DNA of 7,847 bases from JAZKFR01 sp040386295 (GCA_040386295.1 JAZKFR010000123.1:1-7847); one strand, 5' to 3'. Shown: positions 1-6,360, numbered from the stretch's first letter. Made by a program: numbers and translations. Notes: generated from the letters alone by a model not told the origin.

Positions 1-556
1 GCACAAGTTCGTTGATCGTGAGGTTGTCGAGTCCTTTGTCGAGCGTCGCTTGGCCTGAGGCGCTAATCGCCATTAGCGCGTGATAAATCCCCCATACCGT
101 GCCCAAAAGACCGACGAAAGGCGCGGTGGCGGCAACGGTGGCGATAAAAGTTTGGCCAAATTCAAGCGTGCTGCGCTCAGCGTCCAGGGCACGTTTTAAA
201 ACACGCTGTAGGCTCTGATTGAAGCCCGTTTGATGGCTTGGACTGCTTGGGTTCCGCTGCGTTTTCTGACGATAGCTCTGCGCCGCCGCTAAGGCATGGC
301 GCAACAGATTGGAGAACGCGTTACTGCGCTGTTCTGTGGGCCACTGCTGCGCCAGCTCGGGCGCAGACAAATCGGGCAAGTGCCAAAACCAATTCAGAAA
401 TACTTTGCTGCGTTGGCGCAGGCTCAGGTAAGCAAAGCTTTTAACGAAGATCAGATACCAGGTGCCGAGTGAAAATAACAGCAAAATACCGAGAATCAAT
501 TGCGCAATCGCATCTGCACTGCTTAAAAAATTGGTAAAGCCTAAAGTGTGTTCCAT
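1..556 (-). CDS. exbB: ExbB/TolQ/MotA-family proton channel, C-terminus cut by window edge
   Basis: Inner-membrane proton-channel subunit that, with ExbD, harnesses proton motive force to energise TonB. Translating the minus strand from the ATG at 556 gives 185 open codons to the window edge. Visible are a first membrane helix (about residues 17-38), a cytoplasmic stretch (about 45-130), and the family hallmark FIATVAATAPFVGLLGTVWG at about 137-156 leading into the second helix. The third helix and C-terminus lie outside the window. The start lies 9 bases after the tonB stop, so the two are almost certainly cotranscribed; AAGGGG inside the end of tonB (576-571) is a possible but distant ribosome binding site. 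The residues after ATLDK (174 on) read GLDNLTINELV rather than the usual VAGPVGEAL-type sequence, which is unusual. Pairing with tonB favours ExbB over TolQ. Confidence 0.9.
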   Translation of the reverse strand, partial: MEHTLGFTNFLSSADAIAQLILGILLLFSLGTWYLIFVKSFAYLSLRQRSKVFLNWFWHLPDLSAPELAQQWPTEQRSNAFSNLLRHALAAAQSYRQKTQRNPSSPSHQTGFNQSLQRVLKRALDAERSTLEFGQTFIATVAATAPFVGLLGTVWGIYHALMAISASGQATLDKGLDNLTINELV

Positions 557-565
557 AGTGAACTG

Positions 566-1249
566 CTAACCCCTTAAGTTAAAAACAATCGGCACCTTGA
601 CCCAAGCATCGAGCGCTCGCTCGCCTTGGTGTGCAGGCACAAATTTCCACTGCCATACGGCTTCTTTGGCTGCTTGATCGAGCCTGAGTGAACCGCTACT
701 ACTTTGGATTTCGATCTGGCTTGGACTGCCTAGTGCCGTGACTAGAACGTGCAAAATGACTTTGCCTTCTTCGCCTAAGCGACGGGCAAAGGCAGGATAA
801 GCAGGCGGCGGATTGCGCAAGTAGGCCACATCAAATTTGGGCAACTGTAGCGATTCGCTTTGCGGCGCTATTGAAGCGACTGGACGTGAATCGCCGTCTG
901 CCTTGCCTGTGGCTTCATTGGCGCTATCGACAGCCGCCTGAGCCAGCGGCGCAGAGGGCAAGGTTTGGCTCACGGCGCTCGGCGCAACCCGTCCAGCAGA
1001 AGTGGGCACCAAATGCCGCACCAGATCAGCAACAGCAGGCGCGGCTTGCGCAGGCTGGGCGGCAGGCGCGCTCAACTCAAAGCGTATAAGCACGGGCGCT
1101 GATACGTTCAGTTCTGGTGACGCAGGCTTGAACCATTGCAAAGCGCTCAGCGCCAGCCAATGCAGCAAGACAACCGCACAAAGCGTGATGAAGGCGGCAG
1201 CGCGGGCGCGAAAACTCGGAGATGCGGTGAGGTCTGGATTGGCGTACAT
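566..1249 (-). CDS. tonB: TonB-family energy transducer
   Basis: Periplasm-spanning protein that couples the ExbB/ExbD motor to TonB-dependent outer-membrane receptors for siderophores, haem or vitamin B12. The 227-residue product has a short cytoplasmic N-terminus, one membrane helix at about 17-37 containing His30 (a His in this helix is typical, although the usual Ser four residues before it is Val here), an Ala/Pro-rich periplasmic linker (about 42-140) without the strong EP/KP repeats of E. coli TonB, and a C-terminal TonB domain at about 147-227. The domain shows YP (151-152), GEEGKV (159-164), SSSG (183-186), LD (190-191), W201-F203-PA and a final IVFNL strand. ExbB follows 9 bases downstream. 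A promoter with a Fur-box-like site sits immediately upstream. No convincing Shine-Dalgarno precedes the ATG. Confidence 0.93.
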   Translation of the reverse strand: MYANPDLTASPSFRARAAAFITLCAVVLLHWLALSALQWFKPASPELNVSAPVLIRFELSAPAAQPAQAAPAVADLVRHLVPTSAGRVAPSAVSQTLPSAPLAQAAVDSANEATGKADGDSRPVASIAPQSESLQLPKFDVAYLRNPPPAYPAFARRLGEEGKVILHVLVTALGSPSQIEIQSSSGSLRLDQAAKEAVWQWKFVPAHQGERALDAWVKVPIVFNLRG

Positions 1250-1276
1250 AAATGCTTGATCAGGAAATGAGTCGCT

Positions 1277-1305
1277 ATTCTAAATAAGAATCGTTCTCAT
1301 TTCAA
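1277..1305 (-). promoter_or_regulatory. sigma70 promoter of tonB-exbB
   Basis: On the minus strand TTGAAA (1305-1300) and TAGAAT (1282-1277) are separated by exactly 17 bases, each matching the consensus hexamer at five of six positions. Transcription would begin near 1270, about 20 bases before the tonB ATG at 1249. The spacer is occupied by the Fur-box-like palindrome listed separately. Confidence 0.75.
1283..1301. promoter_or_regulatory. Fur box (ferric uptake regulator operator)
   Basis: The 19-base sequence AATAAGAATCGTTCTCATT is an imperfect inverted repeat (seven of nine arm positions pair) and resembles the Fur consensus GATAATGATAATCATTATC. It fills the spacer of the tonB promoter and overlaps the last base or two of the -35 hexamer, so Fur-Fe2+ binding should block RNA polymerase. 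Iron repression of tonB operons by Fur is established in many proteobacteria; binding here is inferred from sequence. Confidence 0.8.
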
Positions 1306-1513
1306 GAGGGGAATATCACTTTCCTTGCGCGGGCTAATCATTGCGATTCAGCCGAGAAATAAGAAACAAAAGCGCGACCTAGCGCTTGTTGTAGCAGGCT
1401 AAGGCCGAGCCAGCCCAGCGCACAACGCAACAAAGGCCGGCTCTAACGCGCCCCGATGCGCTCCGATACGCATTGAAATTGAGGAATTCATCCGCGCCCG
1501 CACACGCCCGTCA

Positions 1514-1542
1514 TAGACGCTTCTAGTCAAAACGGCTATTCT
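1514..1542 (+). promoter_or_regulatory. possible promoter of the tRNA-Arg gene
   Basis: TAGACG (1514-1519) and TATTCT (1537-1542) are spaced by 17 bases, each matching the sigma70 hexamers at four of six positions. They are followed by a GC-rich TGCGCCC stretch typical of stringently controlled stable-RNA promoters. The start would be near 1549, giving a leader of about 17 bases before the tRNA. The rest of the gap from 1306 to 1565 shows no convincing gene. Confidence 0.45.
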
Positions 1543-1565
1543 TGCGCCCTGCTGTTTTCCGTGTC

Positions 1566-1642
1566 GCGCCCGTAGCTCAGATGGATAGAGTGCCACCCTC
1601 CGAAGGTGGAAGTCGCACGTTCGAATCGTGTCGGGCGCACCA
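1566..1642 (+). tRNA. tRNA-Arg, anticodon CCG
   Basis: A complete cloverleaf is visible. The acceptor stem GCGCCCG (1566-1572) pairs with CGGGCGC (1632-1638). The D arm begins at GCTC (1575-1578). The anticodon stem CCACC (1593-1597) pairs with GGTGG (1605-1609) around the loop CTCCGAA, placing anticodon CCG at 1600-1602, which reads the Arg codon CGG. The T arm is GCACG / TTCGAAT / CGTGT (1615-1631), with one G-U pair at its base. Discriminator A1639 and an encoded CCA (1640-1642) complete the 77-base gene. The minus-strand reading frame across this gene (encoding GAPDTIRTCD) is a common false gene call opposite tRNAs. Confidence 0.97.
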
Positions 1643-1684
1643 ACCCCTTGCAATTCCTGTAAATACAGCCGCGCACACAGTTCC

Positions 1685-1701
1685 TAAGGCAAGCCTTTTT
1701 T
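1685..1701 (+). terminator. weak terminator-like hairpin after tRNA-Arg
   Basis: AAGGCAAGCCTT followed by a run of T forms a short stem (4 bp with a CAAG loop, or 5 bp with a 2-base loop) about 45 bases after the tRNA. The T tract is typical of intrinsic terminators but the stem is short, so this is only a candidate. Confidence 0.3.
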
Positions 1702-1826
1702 GAACGCATACGCTGCGCTTAAGCTTGTCGCCTTCGCAGTAAACGCGTAGCCAAGCGCACAGTCTGCAGCGCGCTTATGACGATACAGAATGAATCCTTA
1801 GCCATTTTTCACCATCAGGACCCCTT

Positions 1827-2297
1827 ATGAGATTTATCCCCTTCGCAATTTTTTCGTTGGCTTTATCGGCCTGCGTATCAAACAAAGCCATACCTGATAG
1901 TGCTGATAGTGCGCTGCAAAATGCTGAGCCAAATACCTCACTGAGGGCATTTGAGGAGGTTTGCATAAGAACTGCCCCTTCATTCTCTGGTGCCAAAGCT
2001 GCTGCTGAAAAATACGGCATAACAGATATTGAAGACATGGGGTTTGCCCATATCGGCATGTCGAAAGACGAAAGCATAGGCGTTCAAATCAAACCTGATA
2101 ATGAATGCGTCATTACGACAGCTGTGCAAAAAGCTTCCAATTTGACTAGGGAGTTTTTGCAAGTGGTGGGTCGAAATTCAAAGACAGCCGCATCAACTAA
2201 AGTGCCAACGAAAGCACAAATCAACGGAACGACATTTATCTTTCACCATGACCGAAACGGTGGTGAAGCCTTTGTGATGCTGAAGGCAAACGGCTAA
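1827..2297 (+). CDS. small lipoprotein of unknown function
   Basis: Encodes 156 residues. The N-terminus is a lipoprotein signal peptide: Arg2, a hydrophobic stretch (3-13) and lipobox LSAC with the lipidated Cys at residue 16. Val follows the Cys rather than Asp, which favours outer-membrane sorting by the Lol rule. The mature part has a Cys-containing segment AFEEVCIRTAPSF (about 41-53), a second Cys near residue 90 that could pair with it, and a mixed polar C-terminal half ending in a likely beta-strand region (FIFHH, EAFVMLKANG). AGGA (1817-1820) lies six bases before the ATG and supports this start. Base composition looks more AT-rich than the flanking genes. The stop is 3 bases from the convergent stop of the ABC transporter gene. 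It resembles small proteobacterial lipoproteins with an F..C...AP.F core, but I cannot assign a function. Confidence 0.8.
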   Translation: MRFIPFAIFSLALSACVSNKAIPDSADSALQNAEPNTSLRAFEEVCIRTAPSFSGAKAAAEKYGITDIEDMGFAHIGMSKDESIGVQIKPDNECVITTAVQKASNLTREFLQVVGRNSKTAASTKVPTKAQINGTTFIFHHDRNGGEAFVMLKANG

Positions 2298-2300
2298 CTC

Positions 2301-4469
2301 TTAGAGCTTATTAAGACCAGCGACGTGCCCTGGTAAATCGAAACTAAACACCTCATCGACTTGCAGCCCACGCGGAATTTGATGCGTGATAAAAATGAGG
2401 GTCACCTTGCCTTTGAGTTTGTTGATGGTCTGGGCGAAGTGTTCGGCGGTTTGCGCATCAAGGTTAGAAACGGCTTCGTCAAAAATCAGGATTTTGGGTT
2501 GCTTGAGCAAAGCACGCGCAATGGCTATGCGCTGCCTCTGTCCGCCCGATAAGCCGATGCCGCGCTCGCCGATTTCGCTTTGATAGCCGTTCGGCAAGCT
2601 TTCAATCAACTCGTGAATTTCCGCTGCTTTGCAGGCTTGTACAACGTCGGCAAAGTGCGCATGCGGATGCGCCATGACCAGGTTGTCGTAGAGCGTGCCT
2701 GAAAACAGAATCGTTTCTTGCGGCACCACACCAAAGCTGGCGCGCAGCTCATTAGCGGCGAGATGGCGAATATCTTGCCCATCGAGCGCGATGTGCCCTT
2801 CGCCGGGCAGATAAAAACCGAGCATCAGTTTAGCCAGTGTGCTCTTGCCACAACCGGATGGCCCCATGATCACGCTAAGGTGGCCGGGCTTAAAAACGAG
2901 ATCAAGTTTTTGATAGAGCCAAGGGTGGAAAGGGCTGTAGCGAAATGCCAGGTTGTGCACGCTGAGCTGGCCGACACTTTGTTGCACACGACTCGGCGTC
3001 AGCGCATGCGGCTCTTGCGGCATATCGAGAATATCGCCGAGGCGTTTGACCGCGATATTCGCCTGTTGAAACTCTTGCCACAGACCGACAATGCGCAGCA
3101 CCGGCTGGCTCATGCGACTGGCGAACATTTGAAAAGCGACCAGCATACCGATGGTAAAACCTTCGTTCTGCATGGCAAACAATGCGCCGACGATGAGAAT
3201 CGCCAGGGTCATGGTCTGCTCAAGACCGTTGGCGATGATGTTGTAGCTATTGCCAATTTGTCGCGTCGAAAAACCAGCAGCCAAGTATTGCGCCAGATAA
3301 TCGCCGTATTTTTTATCGACATCAGGCTCCATTTGCAGCGCTTTGACCGTGGCGATACCGGCCAGGTATTCGGTCAAAAAAGCCTGGTTACGCGCACCGA
3401 GCATAAACTGCCGATTGAGCCTATCGCGAAACAGCGGTGCACTCAAAAAACTGATGCCGGCGATCAGACCGAGCAAGGCAACGGCAATCAGCGACAACTG
3501 CCAGCTGTAGGCAAACATCACCGCCAAAAAGATCAGCAAGAAAGGCAGATCAAGCACCAAGGTCACCGCGCTGCCTGAGACAAACTCACGGATCGTTTCG
3601 ACCCCGTGCAAACGCGCGACCAGAGTGCCCGTTGCGCGTTGCTCGAAATACGGCAAAGGCAGTCTGAGCAGATGGCGAAAGACTTTGCTGCCGAGCACGG
3701 CATCAATGCGATTGCCGGTATGCAGCACAAGGTACTGACGCAACCAGCTCATCACACTGGTAAACAGCATAAACATTACCAGCGCTACGCCCAGCGCAAT
3801 CAGCGTGCTATTGCTTTGATGGACGATCACTTTGTCGATGATCACCTGGGTAAATAAGGGGGTGGCCAGACCGACCAATTGAATCGCCAAACTGGCTATC
3901 AGCACATCGCGCCAGATTTTTTTGTGCTTGAGCAATTCGGCGATGAACCAGCGAAAACCAAAGGTTTTCTGCTCGCGCGCAAAGCCCGCAATATCTGCAT
4001 CTGGCGCACTACCGACGGCCTCATGAGCAAGCAAGATGAGCTCGGGCTCGAAGCGGCCAAGCGCCTCCGTCAGGGGCGTTTGCTCAAGCGCCTGGGCACC
4101 AGAACGGCAATAAAACAAGAGGTCATTTTCGACCTTGACCAGCAGTACGGCGCAAGGAAGTACTGGGTTTTGTCCGGCACCCTCAGCCTTGGCTTCTGCG
4201 TCAGCTTCTGCGTCAATTTCTACCGACGTGGTCGCTTGCAAAAAAGCAATCGCTGGCAACGACACTTGCGCCCAGACGACCGCCGCCAGTTCAAGCGTCC
4301 CGGTTTTAAACCCCAGCGCCCGCGCCGCCTCATGCACCGTACTTACGGTATAAGGCGGCGGAAAGGACTGGCTGACCAGCGCAGCGTCAAATGGTCGACG
4401 ATAAAAAGCACTGATGCTGGCTAACAGCCAGAGCACTTCTTCGTGCTGCAGTTCTATTGTTGCGGACAT
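2301..4469 (-). CDS. type I secretion ABC transporter (HlyB/LapB type) with C39-like domain
   Basis: Inner-membrane ATPase/permease of a type I secretion system; with an HlyD-type adaptor and a TolC-type channel it exports unfolded substrates directly out of the cell. The 722-residue protein has an N-terminal peptidase-C39-like domain (about 1-150) with no Cys where C39 peptidases carry the nucleophile and no matching catalytic His, so it should bind substrate rather than cut a leader. A transmembrane domain follows (about 185-465), then an ATPase domain: Walker A GPSGCGKST (536-544), Q-loop Gln584, signature LSGGQ (640-644), Walker B ILIFDE (660-665) and H-loop His696. All key ATPase residues are present. 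The C39-like domain contains an acidic/Ala-rich insertion (about 83-101) encoded partly by a 12-base tandem repeat. GAGAG lies a few bases before the ATG. The hlyD-type gene and a repeat-rich secreted protein lie upstream on the same strand, the likely partner and substrate. Confidence 0.93.
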   Translation of the reverse strand: MSATIELQHEEVLWLLASISAFYRRPFDAALVSQSFPPPYTVSTVHEAARALGFKTGTLELAAVVWAQVSLPAIAFLQATTSVEIDAEADAEAKAEGAGQNPVLPCAVLLVKVENDLLFYCRSGAQALEQTPLTEALGRFEPELILLAHEAVGSAPDADIAGFAREQKTFGFRWFIAELLKHKKIWRDVLIASLAIQLVGLATPLFTQVIIDKVIVHQSNSTLIALGVALVMFMLFTSVMSWLRQYLVLHTGNRIDAVLGSKVFRHLLRLPLPYFEQRATGTLVARLHGVETIREFVSGSAVTLVLDLPFLLIFLAVMFAYSWQLSLIAVALLGLIAGISFLSAPLFRDRLNRQFMLGARNQAFLTEYLAGIATVKALQMEPDVDKKYGDYLAQYLAAGFSTRQIGNSYNIIANGLEQTMTLAILIVGALFAMQNEGFTIGMLVAFQMFASRMSQPVLRIVGLWQEFQQANIAVKRLGDILDMPQEPHALTPSRVQQSVGQLSVHNLAFRYSPFHPWLYQKLDLVFKPGHLSVIMGPSGCGKSTLAKLMLGFYLPGEGHIALDGQDIRHLAANELRASFGVVPQETILFSGTLYDNLVMAHPHAHFADVVQACKAAEIHELIESLPNGYQSEIGERGIGLSGGQRQRIAIARALLKQPKILIFDEAVSNLDAQTAEHFAQTINKLKGKVTLIFITHQIPRGLQVDEVFSFDLPGHVAGLNKL
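4192..4215. repeat. 12-base tandem duplication inside the ABC transporter gene
   Basis: GCTTCTGCGTCA occurs twice, head to tail and perfectly (4192-4203 and 4204-4215). On the coding strand it encodes repeated Asp-Ala-Glu-Ala units of the acidic insertion in the C39-like domain. The length keeps the frame, so copy-number change would lengthen or shorten the loop without breaking the gene. Confidence 0.8.
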
Positions 4470-4551
4470 TTTTCTCTCGTTTTTCAGTGCCGTTGGACTC
4501 TGCAGTTGGGTTCAATTGGACTTAAGTCTGTGCGTGATGCGCCGCATGCTT

Positions 4552-4603
4552 TTCCCTCTCCTGCCCCTGCCGGGGCATCCTCTCCCACGAGTGTGAGAGG
4601 GAA
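4552..4603. repeat. compound inverted repeat (REP-like hairpin) between hlyD and ABC transporter genes
   Basis: The outer arms TTCCCTCTC (4552-4560) and GAGAGGGAA (4595-4603) pair over 9 bp. Inside lie a perfect hairpin TGCCCC-TGCC-GGGGCA (4562-4577) and CCTCTC (4579-4584), which can alternatively pair with GAGAGG (4595-4600). There is no U-tract on the minus-strand transcript, so it is not a standard intrinsic terminator. CCCTCTCC/GGAGAGGG palindromes are common dispersed intergenic elements in beta- and gammaproteobacteria. In the hlyD-hlyB transcript it could act as an attenuator or an mRNA-stabilising structure. Confidence 0.6.
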
Positions 4604-4646
4604 CGGCATCACTCAATGAGCGCTGATACGTCTGTGCGGAAATGAT
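4595..4646. repeat. dispersed intergenic repeat, copy 1
   Basis: This begins with the right arm GAGAGGGAA of the inverted repeat and continues into a 36-base core (4611-4646) starting ACTCAATGAGCG. The core matches 6289-6324 at 30 of 36 positions, with all six differences transitions. It lies between the hlyD-type and ABC transporter genes. The remainder of the 4470-4666 gap shows no gene; it also contains a perfect 10-base palindrome GACTTAAGTC (4519-4528). Confidence 0.7.
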
Positions 4647-4666
4647 GCGCGTGCGCGATACCCGCC

Positions 4667-5794
4667 TCAGCGCTCACGCCCCGCCTCATGCCAGGCCTTG
4701 CTGACCGGCGACAATAAATACTCCGCGACGCTACGCGAGCCCAGCCATATTTCGGCATTCGATTGCATACCAGCGCTGAGGGGAAGCTGCATACCCTCGC
4801 GCTTGAGCTGCATGCTTTTTAATTGCACCAAGGCTTTGTAAAACATCGGGACTTGCCCCTGCCCGCCGCGTGCCTGCCGTTCAGCCGCCGCCGCATTAGG
4901 ATTGCCCGCCGTATTGCTATCAGCCGAATCAGCACTGACGTGCTCGACCGTACCATCGACCATGCCGTATTTCTGAAAAGGGAAGGCCACAAATTTGAGT
5001 TTGACCGGCTGGCCCGGGCGCACAAAACCAATGTCTTCATTGCTCACCCAAACCTCGGCACGCAAGGTTTCCTCTTTCGGCACCAGGGTAAGCAACACAG
5101 TACCGGGTTGTACGACGGTGCCGACCGTGTGCGTTGCCAGATCTTTGACGATGCTCTCCTGCGTCGCTTTGAGTTCGAGCAATTCTTGACGGTGCGTTTG
5201 CTTGGTTATTTCTTGCGCCAGCTTATCGAGCGCACTCTGCATTTCGTTGCGTTCGTTATAGAGCTGACGACGGTAATCCGAAGTGATTTGCGCTATTTTT
5301 TTCTCCGACTGCGAGATGGTCGCAGCGGCCGAGTCGATCAGAAAAGCCTGCGTTTTCAGCTCCTGCTCTTTTTCAATACGCTCACGTTTTTTATCATTCG
5401 CCATCAGGCTGCCGGCAAACCCCTCCTGCGCCAGTCGTGCAAACGCTTTGTCCTGATCACGATAGTGCGGCAAAGTTTGCGTGAGTTTTTCTTGCACCTG
5501 GCGCGCCGCAGCGAGCTCAGCGCGCGCCTTAAGCAAACGGCTACGCTCTTCAGCCAGCGCCGCATCAAGCGCATTGCGATTAGCCCGGTATTGCGCGGCG
5601 ACCTCAGCACTCAGAGCCGGTGGATCACCGTCTAGCGTCGTAAAAGGTGTGGCCGATAACTCGGCATCGATGCGGCGCAGAGCTAAACGCTTACGCTGAT
5701 AATCAGCCGCAATCGCTTTGCTATCCGCTTCGCTGATCAGCGTATCCATCCGCATCAAAACCTGTCCGGCGTGCACCGTCTCGCCCTCACGCAC
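4667..5794 (-). CDS. C-terminal fragment of the HlyD-family protein (375 residues if restarted at GTG)
   Basis: The open frame resumes directly after the TAA. The GTG at 5794 is a possible restart: AAGAG (5805-5801), overlapping the stop codon, lies six bases before it and could serve as a weak ribosome binding site. The product would hold the rest of the lipoyl-like domain, the coiled coil and the beta-barrel, but no membrane anchor or signal peptide, so it would stay in the cytoplasm unless joined to the first part by stop-codon readthrough. A low-complexity loop rich in Ala, Asn and Gly (about 288-315 of this fragment) interrupts the barrel. Confidence 0.55.
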   Translation of the reverse strand: MREGETVHAGQVLMRMDTLISEADSKAIAADYQRKRLALRRIDAELSATPFTTLDGDPPALSAEVAAQYRANRNALDAALAEERSRLLKARAELAAARQVQEKLTQTLPHYRDQDKAFARLAQEGFAGSLMANDKKRERIEKEQELKTQAFLIDSAAATISQSEKKIAQITSDYRRQLYNERNEMQSALDKLAQEITKQTHRQELLELKATQESIVKDLATHTVGTVVQPGTVLLTLVPKEETLRAEVWVSNEDIGFVRPGQPVKLKFVAFPFQKYGMVDGTVEHVSADSADSNTAGNPNAAAAERQARGGQGQVPMFYKALVQLKSMQLKREGMQLPLSAGMQSNAEIWLGSRSVAEYLLSPVSKAWHEAGRER

Positions 5795-5803
5795 GAGGAT
5801 CTC

Positions 5804-5806
5804 TTA
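5804..5806 (-). other. premature TAA stop codon within the hlyD-type frame
   Basis: On the minus strand the reading is GTG ATC TAA GAG ATC, encoding V-I-stop-E-I. Continuous HlyD homology on both sides in the same frame shows that a single base substitution, not an indel, created the stop. TAA followed by G is not a known strong readthrough context. Confidence 0.85.
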
Positions 5807-6061
5807 GATCACGCCGGCATCAACCGGTTGCACAATTTTCAAGTAACTTTGCGGAATAAGCTTGCCTTCGGCGACAGCAACGATATCAAGCTGCGCGACT
5901 AAAGCCCAAACAATCAGCGCCGCCAACAGACTAGCCAACAACCACAACACCTTACGTCCCAGCGGATTCGGCGGCGTTTCTTGCAGACGCAAAAGCGGCG
6001 GTGAAAAATCGTGCTGACCGGGCGTTGCCAAGCGCGGCCAAGAGAAGCGTTTGAAGATCAT
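5804..6061 (-). CDS. N-terminal fragment of the HlyD-family protein (85 residues)
   Basis: This is what would be made from the annotated start up to the premature TAA: the cytoplasmic tail, the single membrane helix (about 37-57) and the first strands of the lipoyl-like domain. It lacks the coiled coil and beta-barrel needed to reach the outer-membrane channel, so on its own it should not work in secretion. The start ATG at 6061 has only a weak GA-rich ribosome binding site, but the pattern of residues after it fits HlyD N-termini. Confidence 0.55.
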   Translation of the reverse strand: MIFKRFSWPRLATPGQHDFSPPLLRLQETPPNPLGRKVLWLLASLLAALIVWALVAQLDIVAVAEGKLIPQSYLKIVQPVDAGVI

Positions 6062-6360
6062 TGTGTACTCATTCGTTGATGCAAATTTTCAGTTACGTAG
6101 CAAGCTTCGTAGGGCAATTGTGCGACGCAACCCACCGTGCAGCGACTGAGCAAGCGTACGACTCAAACGATTGCGCAAACTTGAACCGCCGCCTCTCCCG
6201 CAAGCCAGCGCAGTGACGCTATCAAAGGATCGCCATTCCGCCTGGGCACATCAGCACTCACTGACTCTGTGGGCGAGGGGAAGGCACGACTCAATGAGCG
6301 TTGATACACCTGCGCGGGAATAATCGATCCCAAAGAAGTTCGTGCGTTGCCTATGGATCA
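6062..6360. other. intergenic region between secreted-protein gene and hlyD-type gene
   Basis: No convincing gene is visible in these 299 bases. The gap holds copy 2 of the dispersed repeat (6275-6324), a CCTCTCCCGC motif (6192-6201) that looks like a decayed arm of the same REP-like palindrome, two CGTAG direct repeats around AAGCTT (6096-6112), and a GCGACGCAACCCACC stretch (about 6122-6136) resembling a common proteobacterial intergenic repeat. I saw no clear promoter or U-tract terminator on the minus strand, so whether hlyD is cotranscribed with the upstream gene is undecided. Confidence 0.5.
6275..6324. repeat. dispersed intergenic repeat, copy 2
   Basis: GAGGGGAAGGCA runs into a 36-base core (6289-6324) starting ACTCAATGAGCG, with 30 of 36 identities to 4611-4646 and the same orientation. 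On the minus strand this copy reads ATTATTCCCGCGCAGG, reminiscent of the abundant ATTCCCGCGCAGGCGGGAAT-type intergenic palindrome of betaproteobacteria with its second arm lost; that link is inference. Confidence 0.65.

Larger units (their letters stand above)
4667..6061 (-). pseudogene. HlyD-family type I secretion membrane fusion protein, interrupted by one in-frame stop
   Basis: Periplasmic adaptor that links the inner-membrane ABC transporter to the outer-membrane channel. Read through, it would be 464 residues, a normal HlyD length. It has a cytoplasmic N-terminus with the family pattern LQETPPNPLGR (about 26-36), one membrane helix (about 37-57), the first half of the lipoyl-like domain (IVAVAEGKLIP to HAGQVL, about 60-102), a long coiled coil (about 110-300), the second lipoyl half (KDLATHTVGTVVQPG, about 306-320) and a beta-barrel region with DIGFVRPGQPVKLKF, then the typical ending EYLLSPVSKAW and RER. 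Codon 86 is TAA (5806-5804) in VDAGVI-stop-EILVREGE; E. coli HlyD has Lys at the aligned place, so AAA to TAA or CAA to TAA would explain it. No other stop or frameshift is seen, so the lesion is recent, a sequencing error, or tolerated. Confidence 0.85.

Noticed and set aside
1399..1653. Minus-strand 84-codon frame beginning MQGVGAPDTIRTCD
   Set aside because: It is the antisense of the tRNA-Arg gene; this peptide pattern is a well-known false annotation opposite tRNAs.
1643..2300. Genomic island at tRNA-Arg with an attachment-site duplication
   Set aside because: I looked for a second copy of the tRNA 3' end downstream and found none in the window; no integrase is present.
2718..3578. Plus-strand 286-codon open frame
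   Set aside because: Lies wholly antisense to the intact ABC transporter, His/Gln/Arg-rich composition, no recognisable domain; a shadow of the real gene.
4823..5635. Plus-strand 270-codon open frame opposite the hlyD-type gene
   Set aside because: The minus frame shows clear HlyD homology along its length; the plus frame has Arg/Phe-rich shadow composition.
6326..6359. GATCC/GGATC hairpin as terminator of the secreted-protein gene
   Set aside because: Only a 5-bp stem with a loop over 20 bases and no U-tract.
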